IMG/VR virus record: IMGVR_UViG_3300042907_001071 | Location: 1-37,806 of that record | DNA length: 37,806 nt | Direction: 5' to 3' (one strand) | Source: a virus | Shown here: one piece after another, positions 1 to 7,628 of the stretch | Layout: the number at the start of each line of letters is the position of its first letter | How positions within the stretch are numbered: position 1 is the stretch's first letter | The notes under the pieces: model-generated | Database searches by the model: none | Told to the model about the DNA's origin: nothing | Seen by the model: the letters and a program-made list of their open reading frames with translations, nothing else | Made by a program: the position numbers and the translations under genes

Positions 1-150
1 AACTGTGGATCACTTTCACGGTTTGGAATGTACACCCCTGCGACATCATCGCAACGAGCTGCCGTAATAGCGGACAGAATTGAGCAAAACAATTCATCAC
101 AAGTTTTTATTGGTTATCAAACACAAGATCTATTTGAGTTGAGCGCATGA
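1..150 (+). CDS. Partial copy (3' end) of the TGT/DpdA-like gene
   Basis: Frame 1 is open from the first base and ends in TGA at 148-150. It encodes the last 49 residues of the protein whose full copy is at 37025-37771, with Ala in place of Thr at residue 219. On the closed circle there is only one gene; this fragment comes from linearising the contig and is not a separate gene or a pseudogene. Confidence 0.9.
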   Translation, partial: NCGSLSRFGMYTPATSSQRAAVIADRIEQNNSSQVFIGYQTQDLFELSA

Positions 151-185
151 AACGATTTATCGAGATGATTATTATCCGGGCATTG
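1..185. repeat. Terminal direct repeat, left copy
   Basis: Bases 1-185 repeat at 37622-37806 with a single difference (G at 58, A at 37679). This is what an assembler produces when it runs past the closure point of a circular or circularly permuted molecule. The difference changes one codon (Ala GCT versus Thr ACT) in the gene lying across the join, so it is a population variant or an assembly error. Confidence 0.95.
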
Positions 186-257
186 CTGACAGTCGTGTTA
201 ATCATTGCATCACCGGCAATCTTATTTGACCTGTGGAGGAAAACGCATCGTGGATGA
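147..257 (+). CDS. Small single-pass membrane protein, 36 aa
   Basis: This short frame starts at ATG 147, overlapping the stop of the preceding gene as ATGA. A basic, amphipathic start (MKRFIEMIII) is followed by a hydrophobic stretch from about residue 8 to 29, with Pro at 23, and then a basic tail (WRKTHRG). The product is probably an inner-membrane peptide. Its 3' end overlaps the GTG start of the next gene by 8 bases, so the run 37025 onward, 147, 250 and 426 looks translationally coupled. No family is recognised. It could be a membrane-acting regulator or exclusion peptide, but nothing in the sequence decides this. Confidence 0.55.
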   Translation: MKRFIEMIIIRALLTVVLIIASPAILFDLWRKTHRG

Positions 258-429
258 GTTAGAAAAGGACGAAAATTATCTTTACGTTAATGCTGCGATG
301 ATACACAAACGCCCAACAGAGGCCCAAGAGGATGAATATATGGCACGAATACGGGTGTTAGTAGTGGATCAAAAAATGAGCAACATGGCGGCAAGAAGCA
401 AGGCATTTAACGAAGTGATGATTAAGTGA
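250..429 (+). CDS. Hypothetical protein, 59 aa
   Basis: I place the start at GTG 250 because GGAGG (235-239) lies 10 bases upstream; the same frame is open from TTG 205 but that start has no such site. The product begins VDELEKDENYLYVNAAM and is a charged, probably helical soluble protein without recognisable motifs. It overlaps the preceding membrane peptide by 8 bases, and its TGA (427-429) overlaps the GTG start of the next gene. It probably belongs to the rightward early transcript that crosses the contig join. No function can be assigned. Confidence 0.55.
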   Translation: MDELEKDENYLYVNAAMIHKRPTEAQEDEYMARIRVLVVDQKMSNMAARSKAFNEVMIK

Positions 430-605
430 TTAACTGGCCCATGCTGGATTTGCAACCAATCAATCTATTTAATCTACCAGCACATTTAAAAAAGCAATGT
501 AAACATGAATACTGCATGATTTTACATAGCTTTAAACAAAAATGGTGCTATGACTGTGGGGCAAAGATGCCCAGTGATAGTCATGTGCCAGAACATCAAC
601 GATAA
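426..605 (+). CDS. Small Cys-rich, putative zinc-binding protein, 59 aa
   Basis: The frame opens at GTG 426, overlapping the previous stop (GTGA), and ends with TAA at 603-605. The product has two cysteine pairs, C25-x4-C30 and C41-x2-C44, with several nearby histidines (KQCKHEYC, then KWCYDCGAK). Two such knuckles suggest a single zinc ribbon. The second knuckle resembles the short 'WCYDCGA' proteins found in many phages, whose role is unknown. A second possible start is ATG 441. The strong promoter that begins the late block lies immediately downstream. Confidence 0.6.
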   Translation: MINWPMLDLQPINLFNLPAHLKKQCKHEYCMILHSFKQKWCYDCGAKMPSDSHVPEHQR

Positions 606-607
606 TG

Positions 608-634
608 TTGCAAAAACACAAGATATGGTATAAT
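608..634 (+). promoter_or_regulatory. Strong extended -10 promoter for the late (packaging/head) genes
   Basis: TTGCAA (608-613) and a perfect TATAAT (629-634) are 15 bases apart, with the extended -10 element TGG at 626-628, which compensates for short spacing. Transcription would begin near 641, about 28 bases before the small terminase gene. Just downstream, at 646-660, lies AATACTATATGTAGT, which is the phage's repressor operator with one extra base. A frame of 11 codons (641-676, MKILYVVFRYE) overlaps the start of the terminase gene but is probably chance. Confidence 0.6.
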
Positions 635-668
635 TGAATCATGAAAATACTATATGTAGTGTTTAGAT

Positions 669-941
669 ATGAATAAAATAGGCGAATCTACGGGAAATAG
701 AGGTAGAGGGCGCAAGAAAGGCGTACCGAATAAGACCACGCAAGAGATTAAGGACATGATTCTTGGCGCGCTGGATGAAGTCGGAGGTCAGTCTTATTTT
801 GTTGCACAGTCGATAGAGAACCCGAACGCCTTCATGACGCTGGTCGGGAAGATACTACCGAAACAAGTTGATGTTGATGCCAATGTCAGCGGTGAATTAA
901 TCGTTAAGGCAATCACCAGGACAATCATTGACCCAACTTAA
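669..941 (+). CDS. terS: Terminase small subunit
   Basis: The 90-residue protein begins with a basic DNA-contacting stretch (GRGRKKGVPNKTT, residues 12-24), followed by helices and a segment NPNAFMTLVGKILPKQV (residues 53-69). This combination is typical of small terminase subunits in P22-like and related phages. It would recognise the packaging site and hand DNA to the large subunit. It is short for the family, so it may be a minimal form. Its 3' end overlaps the large-subunit gene by 14 bases. A packaging (pac) site is expected in or near this gene but I cannot point to one. Confidence 0.75.
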   Translation: MNKIGESTGNRGRGRKKGVPNKTTQEIKDMILGALDEVGGQSYFVAQSIENPNAFMTLVGKILPKQVDVDANVSGELIVKAITRTIIDPT

Positions 942-2145
942 CATCGACACACCACGAGTGTTCAAGCCGTTACTGCAACCCAGTCGCTACAAAGGCGCTC
1001 ATGGTGGTCGTGGTAGTGGTAAGAGTCACTTTATGGCTGAACTGTTGATCGAGGCATGTTTGCTTAACCCGATTAATGCGGTCTGTGTGCGTGAGATTCA
1101 AAAGTCTTTGTCACAGTCAGTTAAGAAGCTGTTAGAGATCAAGATTGAAGCGTTGGGTGTAAGTTCGTTGTTTGAAGTGCAAGAGTCTGTCATCAAGGTA
1201 AAGAATGGTGGCCGCATTATCTTTCAAGGTATGCAGAATCATACCAGCGATTCAATCAAGTCTTTAGAAGGCTTTGATATAGCTTGGGTAGAAGAAGCGC
1301 AGTCATTATCACAACGAAGCCTTGATCTACTTAGGCCGACGATCAGAAAGCCGGACAGCGAACTGTGGTTTAGCTGGAACCCAAGTAAAGACAGCGACCC
1401 GATTGATGTGTTGCTTCGAGGTGAGACACCACCACCCGACGCGATTGTGGTGCAGGCGAATTACATGGATAACCCTTGGTTGCCTGACGTCTTGCGCGAT
1501 GAAATGGAATACGACAAGAAGCGAGATCCTGATAAATACGCTCATGTCTGGTTAGGGGAATATCAGCGTAACTCAGAAGCGCGAGTATTTCGCAATTGGA
1601 AAGTACAAGAGTTTGAACGCCCAGCCGGAACGATATTCAGGCTCGGCTTAGACTTTGGGTTTGCAGTTGATCCTACGGCTTTTGTGCGCTGTAGTGCTGA
1701 CGGTAACTTGCTCTACATTGACCACGAAGCGGTGATGGTGGGCTGCGAGATTATCAACACGCCCGATTTATTAAGGCGTGTGCCAGAGTCGGACAAGTGG
1801 TTTATTACGGCAGACAGCGCAAGACCGGAAACCATCAGTCATTTACAGAAACATGGTTATCCCAAGATTACCTACGCTAAGAAAGGCGCAGGCTCGGTTG
1901 ATGATGGTGTTGAGTTTCTAAAGTCATTTGATATTGTCGTGCATCCAAGGTGCGTTGAGACGATTAAAGAACTGACAATGTACAGTTATAAAACTGACCC
2001 GTTAACCGGGCAGATATTACCGATTTTAGAAGATAAGAATAACCATGTCATTGATGCTCTACGTTATGCGTGCGAAGGCATCAGGCATGTGATTAAGCCA
2101 AGAGATCGGCAAGCGGTTAACGTACCATCAGGCAGTTGGATGTAA
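928..2145 (+). CDS. terL: Terminase large subunit (packaging ATPase/nuclease)
   Basis: The 405-residue protein powers DNA packaging and cuts concatemers. The N-terminal ATPase has a Walker A motif GGRGSGKS (26-33) and a Walker B region FDIAWVEEA ending in two glutamates (about 116-124). The C-terminal RNase H-like nuclease has acidic residues at D242 (GLDFG), D296 (ITADS) and D376 (NHVIDALRYA). Size and motifs fit the PBSX/Terminase_3-6 type. Translation starts at TTG 928 with AGGA (918-921) six bases upstream; GTG 958 is an alternative. The overlap with the small subunit suggests coupled synthesis. Confidence 0.93.
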   Translation: MTQLNIDTPRVFKPLLQPSRYKGAHGGRGSGKSHFMAELLIEACLLNPINAVCVREIQKSLSQSVKKLLEIKIEALGVSSLFEVQESVIKVKNGGRIIFQGMQNHTSDSIKSLEGFDIAWVEEAQSLSQRSLDLLRPTIRKPDSELWFSWNPSKDSDPIDVLLRGETPPPDAIVVQANYMDNPWLPDVLRDEMEYDKKRDPDKYAHVWLGEYQRNSEARVFRNWKVQEFERPAGTIFRLGLDFGFAVDPTAFVRCSADGNLLYIDHEAVMVGCEIINTPDLLRRVPESDKWFITADSARPETISHLQKHGYPKITYAKKGAGSVDDGVEFLKSFDIVVHPRCVETIKELTMYSYKTDPLTGQILPILEDKNNHVIDALRYACEGIRHVIKPRDRQAVNVPSGSWM

Positions 2146-2157
2146 TGTCGGGAGACA
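2146..2157 (+). promoter_or_regulatory. Shine-Dalgarno hairpin, copy 1 (portal gene)
   Basis: TGTC-GGGA-GACA can fold into a 4-bp stem closed by a GGGA (GNRA-type) loop. The loop and the first stem base carry the Shine-Dalgarno core GGGAG. The ATG of the portal gene follows after two bases (2160). The same element precedes the genes at 6705, 19664 and 21661, with the outer pair changing T-A or C-G while pairing is kept. Confidence 0.6.
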
Positions 2158-2159
2158 GC

Positions 2160-4238
2160 ATGGCTAAGAAGAAAGAGAAAGCACCGGATAAGTTCATTGC
2201 AACGGCTCATAAACGCTTTGCAATGGCGTCTGATTCGGAAAGCAAAGGGCGCAAAGAACGGCTCGACGACATCAAGTTTGTACGCTTAGGTGAGCAATGG
2301 CCTGAGTCAGTCAAACGTGATCGTGAACGCCCAGGCGCTGAACGTCCGATGCTGACGATTAACCGGCTGTTTCAATTTCGCAATCAGGTTATTAACGAGA
2401 TACGTCAGAATCGTCCGTCAATCCAATGTCGTCCGGTTGATGATGCAGCGGACGTTGATACAGCAGAAGTATTGCAAGGCTTGCTTCGGCATATTCAAGA
2501 TGTGAGTGGTGCTGATACCGTTTATGACATCGCAGCAGAATGGCAAGTGGATGCAGGACTTGGTTATTTTCGTATAGTCACTGACTATTGTGACCCTGAA
2601 AGCTTTGACCAAGATATCGTCATTAAACCGTGTGTGGATCCGTTTAAAGTCTATTTTGACCCAGAAAGCACCGAGTGTGATGGCTCTGATGCTAAGTGGG
2701 CGTTTGTCGTTGAAGAATGGACGCGCGACGATTTTGAAGCAAGCTATCCTGATGTTGATGTGACCAGTTGGGATGCTAACGGCTCTGGCGATTCAGTGGG
2801 CTGGTATTCAACGGAAGCAGTACGGATTGCAGAATACTTTGTGATTGACACCAAGCCACGCACACTGGCACTGTTACAAGATGGATCGGCGGCATGGAAG
2901 GATGAAATCCCCGAAGAATATCACCACATGATTGAGAAAGAACGCCAATCAGAAACCAAGATTTGCAAGTGGTACAAACTGGCAGGCGATCAGATTCTTG
3001 ATAAAACAGAATTACCCACCTCGTTTATCCCCGTCATTCCAGTTTATGGCTCTGAAGTCTGGATAGAAGGACGCAGACACTTGCACGGACTGACACGACA
3101 TGCCAAAGACCCTGCCAAGCTCTATAATTTCTTTCAATCGGCTAACGCGGAACTATTGGCGCTTGCTCCACGCGCACCTTACATCGCAGCAGAAGGTCAG
3201 CTTGACGGCTACGAACAAGAATGGCAAAACGCGAATAGAATCAACCAGTCAGTCTTAACTTATAACCCTGTTTCATTGCTTGGCAATATCTTAGGTCCAC
3301 CACGCAGAGAACAACCACCCAGCACTAACCCAGGCTTTGAATCAGCGATGAACAGAGCCGAGCTAGACATTAAGGCGACAATGGGTATGTTTGATGCAGC
3401 GATGGGTAACCATGAAAGCAATCAGTCCGGCAAAGCTATTCTCTCGCAACAACGTCAATCTTCAACGGGTAACTTTCACTTTAGCGACAATCTAGCGCGG
3501 TCATTGCGTCATGCTGGTCGTATTATGATCGAGATGATCCCCAAGATTTACGATACACAGCGCGTCGCCAGAATCATCGGTGAAGATGGTGAGCCTAAGA
3601 ACATACAACTCGATCCGAATCAACCACAAGCTAAAACAGAGCAAGAGGATGAGCAGGGCGAGATTAAGTCAATCTATAACCTCGGTGTCGGCAAGTATGA
3701 CGTCACTGTTGCTGTTGGGCCAAGCTATGCAACTAAGCGCCAAGAGGCTGCCGAAAGTATGATGGCTTTTGTACAAGCTGATCCAGCCATATTGCAGATT
3801 GCGGGTGATTTGATTGTGAAAAACATGGACTGGCCGGGGGCGCAAGAAATCAGCAAGCGCATGAAAGCCATGTTGCCACCACAAATCCAGCAAGCGGAAC
3901 AAGAGGGCGAGGCAAAGCCACAAATGGACCCGCAAATCGAGCAACAAATGAATCAGATGGCTGACCAGATGCAGCACATGAGTGAAGCCTTGCAACAAGC
4001 ACAAGCTAATGATAACGAGGCACAGCAAAAGCTTGAGATTGAAATATTCAAAGCTGAAACTGATCGCATGAAAGTAACGGCTGAAATCGCCACTAAACAG
4101 TTTGGCGTCATCCATCAGATGGCAATTGCTGATTTACAGCACACGATGCAAACCAGCACGCTAGGTGATGATAGTGCAGAGCTTGAGCAACAAGAACAAC
4201 AACCACAACCTATTCAGCAATTCCAAGAGGCGCAATAA
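2160..4238 (+). CDS. Portal protein (P22 gp1-like)
   Basis: The 692-residue protein matches the P22-type portal in length, position and style. It has the N-terminal ...LGEQWPESVKRDRE... segment, a clip/stem region with PRAPYIAAEGQLDGY, and a long Gln-rich, Met-rich coiled tail (about 550-690). Portals form the dodecameric ring at one capsid vertex through which DNA is packed and ejected. I chose ATG 2160 because it sits just after the hairpin with GGGAG; ATG 2136 in the same frame overlaps the terminase end and has no such site. The next gene overlaps its stop by one base. Confidence 0.88.
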   Translation: MAKKKEKAPDKFIATAHKRFAMASDSESKGRKERLDDIKFVRLGEQWPESVKRDRERPGAERPMLTINRLFQFRNQVINEIRQNRPSIQCRPVDDAADVDTAEVLQGLLRHIQDVSGADTVYDIAAEWQVDAGLGYFRIVTDYCDPESFDQDIVIKPCVDPFKVYFDPESTECDGSDAKWAFVVEEWTRDDFEASYPDVDVTSWDANGSGDSVGWYSTEAVRIAEYFVIDTKPRTLALLQDGSAAWKDEIPEEYHHMIEKERQSETKICKWYKLAGDQILDKTELPTSFIPVIPVYGSEVWIEGRRHLHGLTRHAKDPAKLYNFFQSANAELLALAPRAPYIAAEGQLDGYEQEWQNANRINQSVLTYNPVSLLGNILGPPRREQPPSTNPGFESAMNRAELDIKATMGMFDAAMGNHESNQSGKAILSQQRQSSTGNFHFSDNLARSLRHAGRIMIEMIPKIYDTQRVARIIGEDGEPKNIQLDPNQPQAKTEQEDEQGEIKSIYNLGVGKYDVTVAVGPSYATKRQEAAESMMAFVQADPAILQIAGDLIVKNMDWPGAQEISKRMKAMLPPQIQQAEQEGEAKPQMDPQIEQQMNQMADQMQHMSEALQQAQANDNEAQQKLEIEIFKAETDRMKVTAEIATKQFGVIHQMAIADLQHTMQTSTLGDDSAELEQQEQQPQPIQQFQEAQ

Positions 4239-4600
4239 TGGCACTTAATATACAAAAGTCGTTTCAATATCAGCCTGTTTTAAATAGGTCGGGTAGTGAT
4301 CACCCATCATCGGGTATTGGCGGCGGTAGTACGCCGATAACTGAATCATCAACTTGCACGATGTTCGACAATGGCTTGACGCTGATTAATAGCACAGTCA
4401 GTGACTTTACCAAGACCATTCCTGTCAATATCGGTACAGACTTTGGCTTTGCGATGATCCAAGCCTCTACCGGCACTTGCACGATTGCAGCAGGCACAGG
4501 CGTTACCTTTATCGGCTCATTGATGGCAACCTCATCAGTTGGCGGTATTGTTGCAGCTATTTGGATTGCACCGAATACTTATGTCATCAAGGTGAATTAA
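4238..4600 (+). CDS. Hypothetical virion-associated protein, 120 aa
   Basis: The start codon overlaps the portal stop (TAATG). The protein is rich in Gly, Thr and Ser and has a beta-type pattern, with STGTCTIAAGTGVTF and an end ...AAIWIAPNTYVIKVN. This style is common at the tips of phage fibres and in small capsid or fibre accessory proteins. There are no catalytic motifs. With the next two genes it forms an insert between portal and scaffold that is absent from the P22 arrangement. The role is inferred from composition and position only. Confidence 0.5.
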   Translation: MALNIQKSFQYQPVLNRSGSDHPSSGIGGGSTPITESSTCTMFDNGLTLINSTVSDFTKTIPVNIGTDFGFAMIQASTGTCTIAAGTGVTFIGSLMATSSVGGIVAAIWIAPNTYVIKVN

Positions 4601-6340
4601 ATGGGATTGCCATTTAACAAGCTTTACAAGTATTTGGGTGGCTTTAACCCGTTATCTTGGTTCGCCAAAAACGAACCCGGCGCCTGGTACGACCCCTCAG
4701 ATTTAACCACATTATTCCAAGACTCCGCAGGTACTCTACCTGCTGCCCTTGAGTATCCTGTCGGCTTGATGCTCGATAAGTCGAAAGGCTTGGCGCTAGG
4801 TGCTGAGTTGGTGACGAATGGGGACTTTAGTAATGGGACTACTGGGTGGAGTATATATTTATCTACTATTTCTAATGTTAATAATACATTAAGAGTGACA
4901 GCAGTAGCAGCAAATACCACAGCCTACGGTACGCAAGCTTTGACAGGGCTAGTTATTGGCTCGTGGTATGCCTTATCTATAACTCAAATCGTAGGAGCAG
5001 GTAGTTCGCTTATTTACAATTATGTTGGCCCAACTGCTTATTCTAATACATATCGAAATTCTTCTAGCCCTTCCACTAAAACAACGAATAGTTATTTTTT
5101 AGCTACAGCAACAACTTGCTATATAACGGTGGGAACATACGGGCCAGCTACTGAAAACTACGCAGACTTCGACAACATCTCCGTCCGCCAAATCGCAGGC
5201 AACCACGCCTTCCAAGCCACCAACGCTAACCGCCCGATACTGAGTGCGAGGGTTAATTTGCTGACTAAGACGGAGGATTTTAGTGATGCGGTTTGGAGTA
5301 AAACTCTATCACCCTGCACAGTAGCTAATAACCAAGTTATTGCTCCTGATGGTAATCTTACAGCAGGAGTGGTAACAGCAAGCGGTACTTATGGTGGTAT
5401 TTGTCAAATAAATACAAAACAAGCGACATCTTATACTCATAGTGTTATTTGTTATTTTAAGTCGGGTACTGTTTCTAAAAGTCGATTGACGCTTGCATCA
5501 ACAGGTTTAGTTAACGGTATTGGTGTTGATTTTATATTGAGCGGGATTGGTTCCTGCACTACCCCTGTAGCTTACGGTACTGGATGGAGTGGAGGAGCTG
5601 CAACCATAACGTCTATAAATAATGGTTGGTATTTGTGTACACTCACAGGCATATGCCCAGCCACAACTGATATTAATATAGTTGTTGGGCATGTAGGAAC
5701 TGCCGTGTCAGGAGATACTGTTGCTATCTGGCACCCAGACCTACGCCCCACCAACTCAGGCGCACTACTACCACCCTACCAGCGGGTCAACACAGCCTCA
5801 GACTATGACTCAGTAGGCTTTCCGCTGTATCTCAAGTGTAACGGTACATCAAGCGCAATGTCTACTAACAGCATTGACTTTACGGCTACGGATAAGATGA
5901 CTGTGGTGACTGGGGTTCGGAAGTTGAGTGAGCTTGGAACAATAATTATGGAATTAAGCGCAACCGCTAGTACAGGCGCTTTTCTAATGTTTTCCCCTAT
6001 AAATTCGTATGGGTACTATAGTGGGGGAACTGTTTTAGTAGACTTAAGAACACCTCTGAACTACCCACCTCCTAATTCTATTGTATTAACAGCACAATCA
6101 TCAATATCAACTCCGATAGCAACGATTCGAGTCAACAGTAGTCAAGTAGGAAAAAGCTCAACCACTCAAGGTTCGGGTAATTTCGGTAACTATCCGCTCT
6201 TTTTGTTTGCAAGAAATGGCACAACGTCAAGAATAGAAGCAAACTTCTACGGTGCCATCATCCGAGGCGCACAATCTGACACAGCCAGCGTTACTCAAAC
6301 CGAGAACTACATGGCTCAAAAAACAGGAATCACATTCTAA
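4601..6340 (+). CDS. Lectin-like virion/fibre protein with carbohydrate-binding-type modules, 579 aa
   Basis: The start (ATG 4601) follows AAGGTG. The N-terminal part has WYDPSDLTTLFQDSAGT and PVGLMLDKSKG, a conserved lead-in seen in many phage surface proteins. It is followed by a CBM-like beta-sandwich starting LVTNGDFSNGTTGW (about 70-200) and a second one starting NLLTKTEDFSDAVW (about 218-390). The C-terminal third (about 400-579) resembles a LamG/concanavalin-like lectin domain. There is no signal peptide. It is probably displayed on the virion and binds glycans. Its position between portal and scaffold is unusual for a receptor-binding protein. Domain calls come from sequence style rather than a search. 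Confidence 0.6.
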   Translation: MGLPFNKLYKYLGGFNPLSWFAKNEPGAWYDPSDLTTLFQDSAGTLPAALEYPVGLMLDKSKGLALGAELVTNGDFSNGTTGWSIYLSTISNVNNTLRVTAVAANTTAYGTQALTGLVIGSWYALSITQIVGAGSSLIYNYVGPTAYSNTYRNSSSPSTKTTNSYFLATATTCYITVGTYGPATENYADFDNISVRQIAGNHAFQATNANRPILSARVNLLTKTEDFSDAVWSKTLSPCTVANNQVIAPDGNLTAGVVTASGTYGGICQINTKQATSYTHSVICYFKSGTVSKSRLTLASTGLVNGIGVDFILSGIGSCTTPVAYGTGWSGGAATITSINNGWYLCTLTGICPATTDINIVVGHVGTAVSGDTVAIWHPDLRPTNSGALLPPYQRVNTASDYDSVGFPLYLKCNGTSSAMSTNSIDFTATDKMTVVTGVRKLSELGTIIMELSATASTGAFLMFSPINSYGYYSGGTVLVDLRTPLNYPPPNSIVLTAQSSISTPIATIRVNSSQVGKSSTTQGSGNFGNYPLFLFARNGTTSRIEANFYGAIIRGAQSDTASVTQTENYMAQKTGITF

Positions 6341-6660
6341 TGACAAATTTTACTAACTGCACGATTATCGTTTTAGCCGAAGATCGAACTAAAGCGCAAG
6401 ACGTAACGACTGACCAGTATTTTAACGCACAAGCTAGTGCGGATGGCCTGTTACCTGTCACGCATTACTTTACATCTGGGCCTTTTAGCAATGAAGAAGT
6501 AGATGCACTTGTAAACACAGCTTGGCCTAAGTGGGTACGATCTGACGATTGGCAATCAGCACTGGCAGGCTTGGGCTTGGTGCAGGTTATACCAGTTGAA
6601 GAGCCTGTTATACCTGAGGTTGATCCTAGCGTTGTTTTAACAGTACCACCAGTCGTTTAG
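6340..6660 (+). CDS. Hypothetical protein, probable partner of the lectin-like protein, 106 aa
   Basis: ATG 6340 overlaps the stop of the lectin-like gene (TAATG), so the two are coupled. The protein has an alpha/beta N-terminal part with WPKWVRSDDWQSALAGLGL (about 66-84) and ends in a Pro/Val/Glu-rich tail. Small acidic proteins directly behind a fibre or spike gene often help it fold or attach, and that is the best guess here. I do not recognise a named family. Confidence 0.45.
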   Translation: MTNFTNCTIIVLAEDRTKAQDVTTDQYFNAQASADGLLPVTHYFTSGPFSNEEVDALVNTAWPKWVRSDDWQSALAGLGLVQVIPVEEPVIPEVDPSVVLTVPPVV

Positions 6661-6688
6661 TATTACCCTCGCCAATAGGCGCTTAACC

Positions 6689-6700
6689 CGTCGGGAGACG
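6689..6700 (+). promoter_or_regulatory. Shine-Dalgarno hairpin, copy 2 (scaffold gene)
   Basis: CGTC-GGGA-GACG folds as a 4-bp stem with a GGGA loop, four bases before ATG 6705. Compared with copy 1, the outer pair is C-G in place of T-A, a compensatory change. A separate short hairpin, CGCC-AATA-GGCG (6670-6681), lies upstream in the same 44-bp gap. Confidence 0.6.
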
Positions 6701-6704
6701 CAGC

Positions 6705-7520
6705 ATGACCGTGAATGATGAAACGATAGTAATTGAAGCTCCACAAGATATGGCAGAAACAGATGCAGTTTTGCCAATTGAAAATGAAGTAATTGAACCG
6801 GAGGAGGAGAAAGTCCCCAAAGGTGTGCAAAAACGTATTGATGCCATCACCAAAGAAAAGTATGAAGAAAGGCGAGAGCGACAAGCCGCACAAGAGCGTG
6901 CTGACCGACTCGAACAAGAACTGCATGAATACCGAAATTCATCAAAACAACCGCAAGCTCCGACGGTAAAAGTTTTACAAGATGGTGCGCCTGATCCCGA
7001 TAGTTTTCCAGCAGGGCGCTATGATCCAGACTACCTTGAAGCACTGACAGACTACAAGGTTAATCAAATATTTAGTAATCAGCAAAAGAATGATATAATC
7101 GCGACAAAGCAACGTGATGTTATAACAATGCAAGAGCAAGCTAGGGAACAATATACCGATTATGACGTTACCGAAGCTGAATTTTTCCAACACCCTTTGA
7201 CCACTGTTCCAGCGTTCAGAGAGTTATTATTAGAAAGCGATAACCCCGCCGAGTTATCCTATTTCTTGGGTAAAAATCCAGAAGAAATGGACAAACTGGG
7301 TGAAATGACACCTGCACAAGCCACTCGATACATTGGGCGACTTGAGGCACAAATAGTACCGATCAAATCGGTTGAGCAGCCTAAACGGTCCGCGTCAACT
7401 GCACCAAAACCCATCGCTCCATTAGGGAGTGCCAAGACCTCCAATGTTATTACCGATCCTGCCGATGCTCAAAGCATGGCTGACTATGTGAAATTGCGGG
7501 AGGCACAAAGAAAAAGATAA
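6705..7520 (+). CDS. Scaffolding protein
   Basis: This 271-residue, highly charged protein lies directly upstream of the coat gene, the usual place for a scaffold. Residues 30-80 form a Glu/Lys/Arg-rich coiled coil (VPKGVQKRIDAITKEKYEERRERQ within it), and the middle has FPAGRYDPDYLEALTDYKV, a pattern common in scaffolds of P22-like phages. The C-terminal end is basic (KLREAQRKR), as expected for coat binding. It would direct procapsid assembly and leave before DNA packaging. Translation begins behind the hairpin element at 6689-6700. Confidence 0.8.
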   Translation: MTVNDETIVIEAPQDMAETDAVLPIENEVIEPEEEKVPKGVQKRIDAITKEKYEERRERQAAQERADRLEQELHEYRNSSKQPQAPTVKVLQDGAPDPDSFPAGRYDPDYLEALTDYKVNQIFSNQQKNDIIATKQRDVITMQEQAREQYTDYDVTEAEFFQHPLTTVPAFRELLLESDNPAELSYFLGKNPEEMDKLGEMTPAQATRYIGRLEAQIVPIKSVEQPKRSASTAPKPIAPLGSAKTSNVITDPADAQSMADYVKLREAQRKR

Positions 7521-7540
7521 CTTAACCGTTTAATTGGCTC

Positions 7541-7603
7541 GCGTCGTGATGACGCCTTAAACCAGTTCGACTGCTCATATTGAGCCAGCGTCGTGATGAC
7601 GCC
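7541..7603 (+). repeat. Twin hairpins upstream of the coat gene
   Basis: The 16-mer GCGTCGTGATGACGCC occurs twice, at 7541-7556 and 7588-7603, 47 bases apart. Each copy can fold as GCGTC-GTGAT-GACGC. The flanks GGCTC (7536-7540) and GAGCC (7582-7586) are also complementary. There is no U-run, so these are not ordinary terminators. They sit in the 108-base untranslated stretch before the most highly expressed gene, and may act in mRNA processing, stability or translation control. The stem resembles the CGTC/GACG of the SD hairpins. Confidence 0.6.
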
Positions 7604-7628
7604 ACAATCCCATTGATGGAAACTTATT

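Noticed and set aside
641-676. An 11-codon leader peptide before the small terminase
   Set aside because: The ATG lies at the predicted transcript start and overlaps the terminase start without a ribosome site; not supported enough to annotate.
2136-2159. Portal start at ATG 2136
   Set aside because: It overlaps the end of the large terminase gene and has no ribosome site, while ATG 2160 follows the conserved SD hairpin.
3669-4115. 148-codon minus-strand frame opposite the portal gene
   Set aside because: Shadow of the Gln/Met-rich portal coding strand; Leu/His-rich product without motifs or ribosome site.
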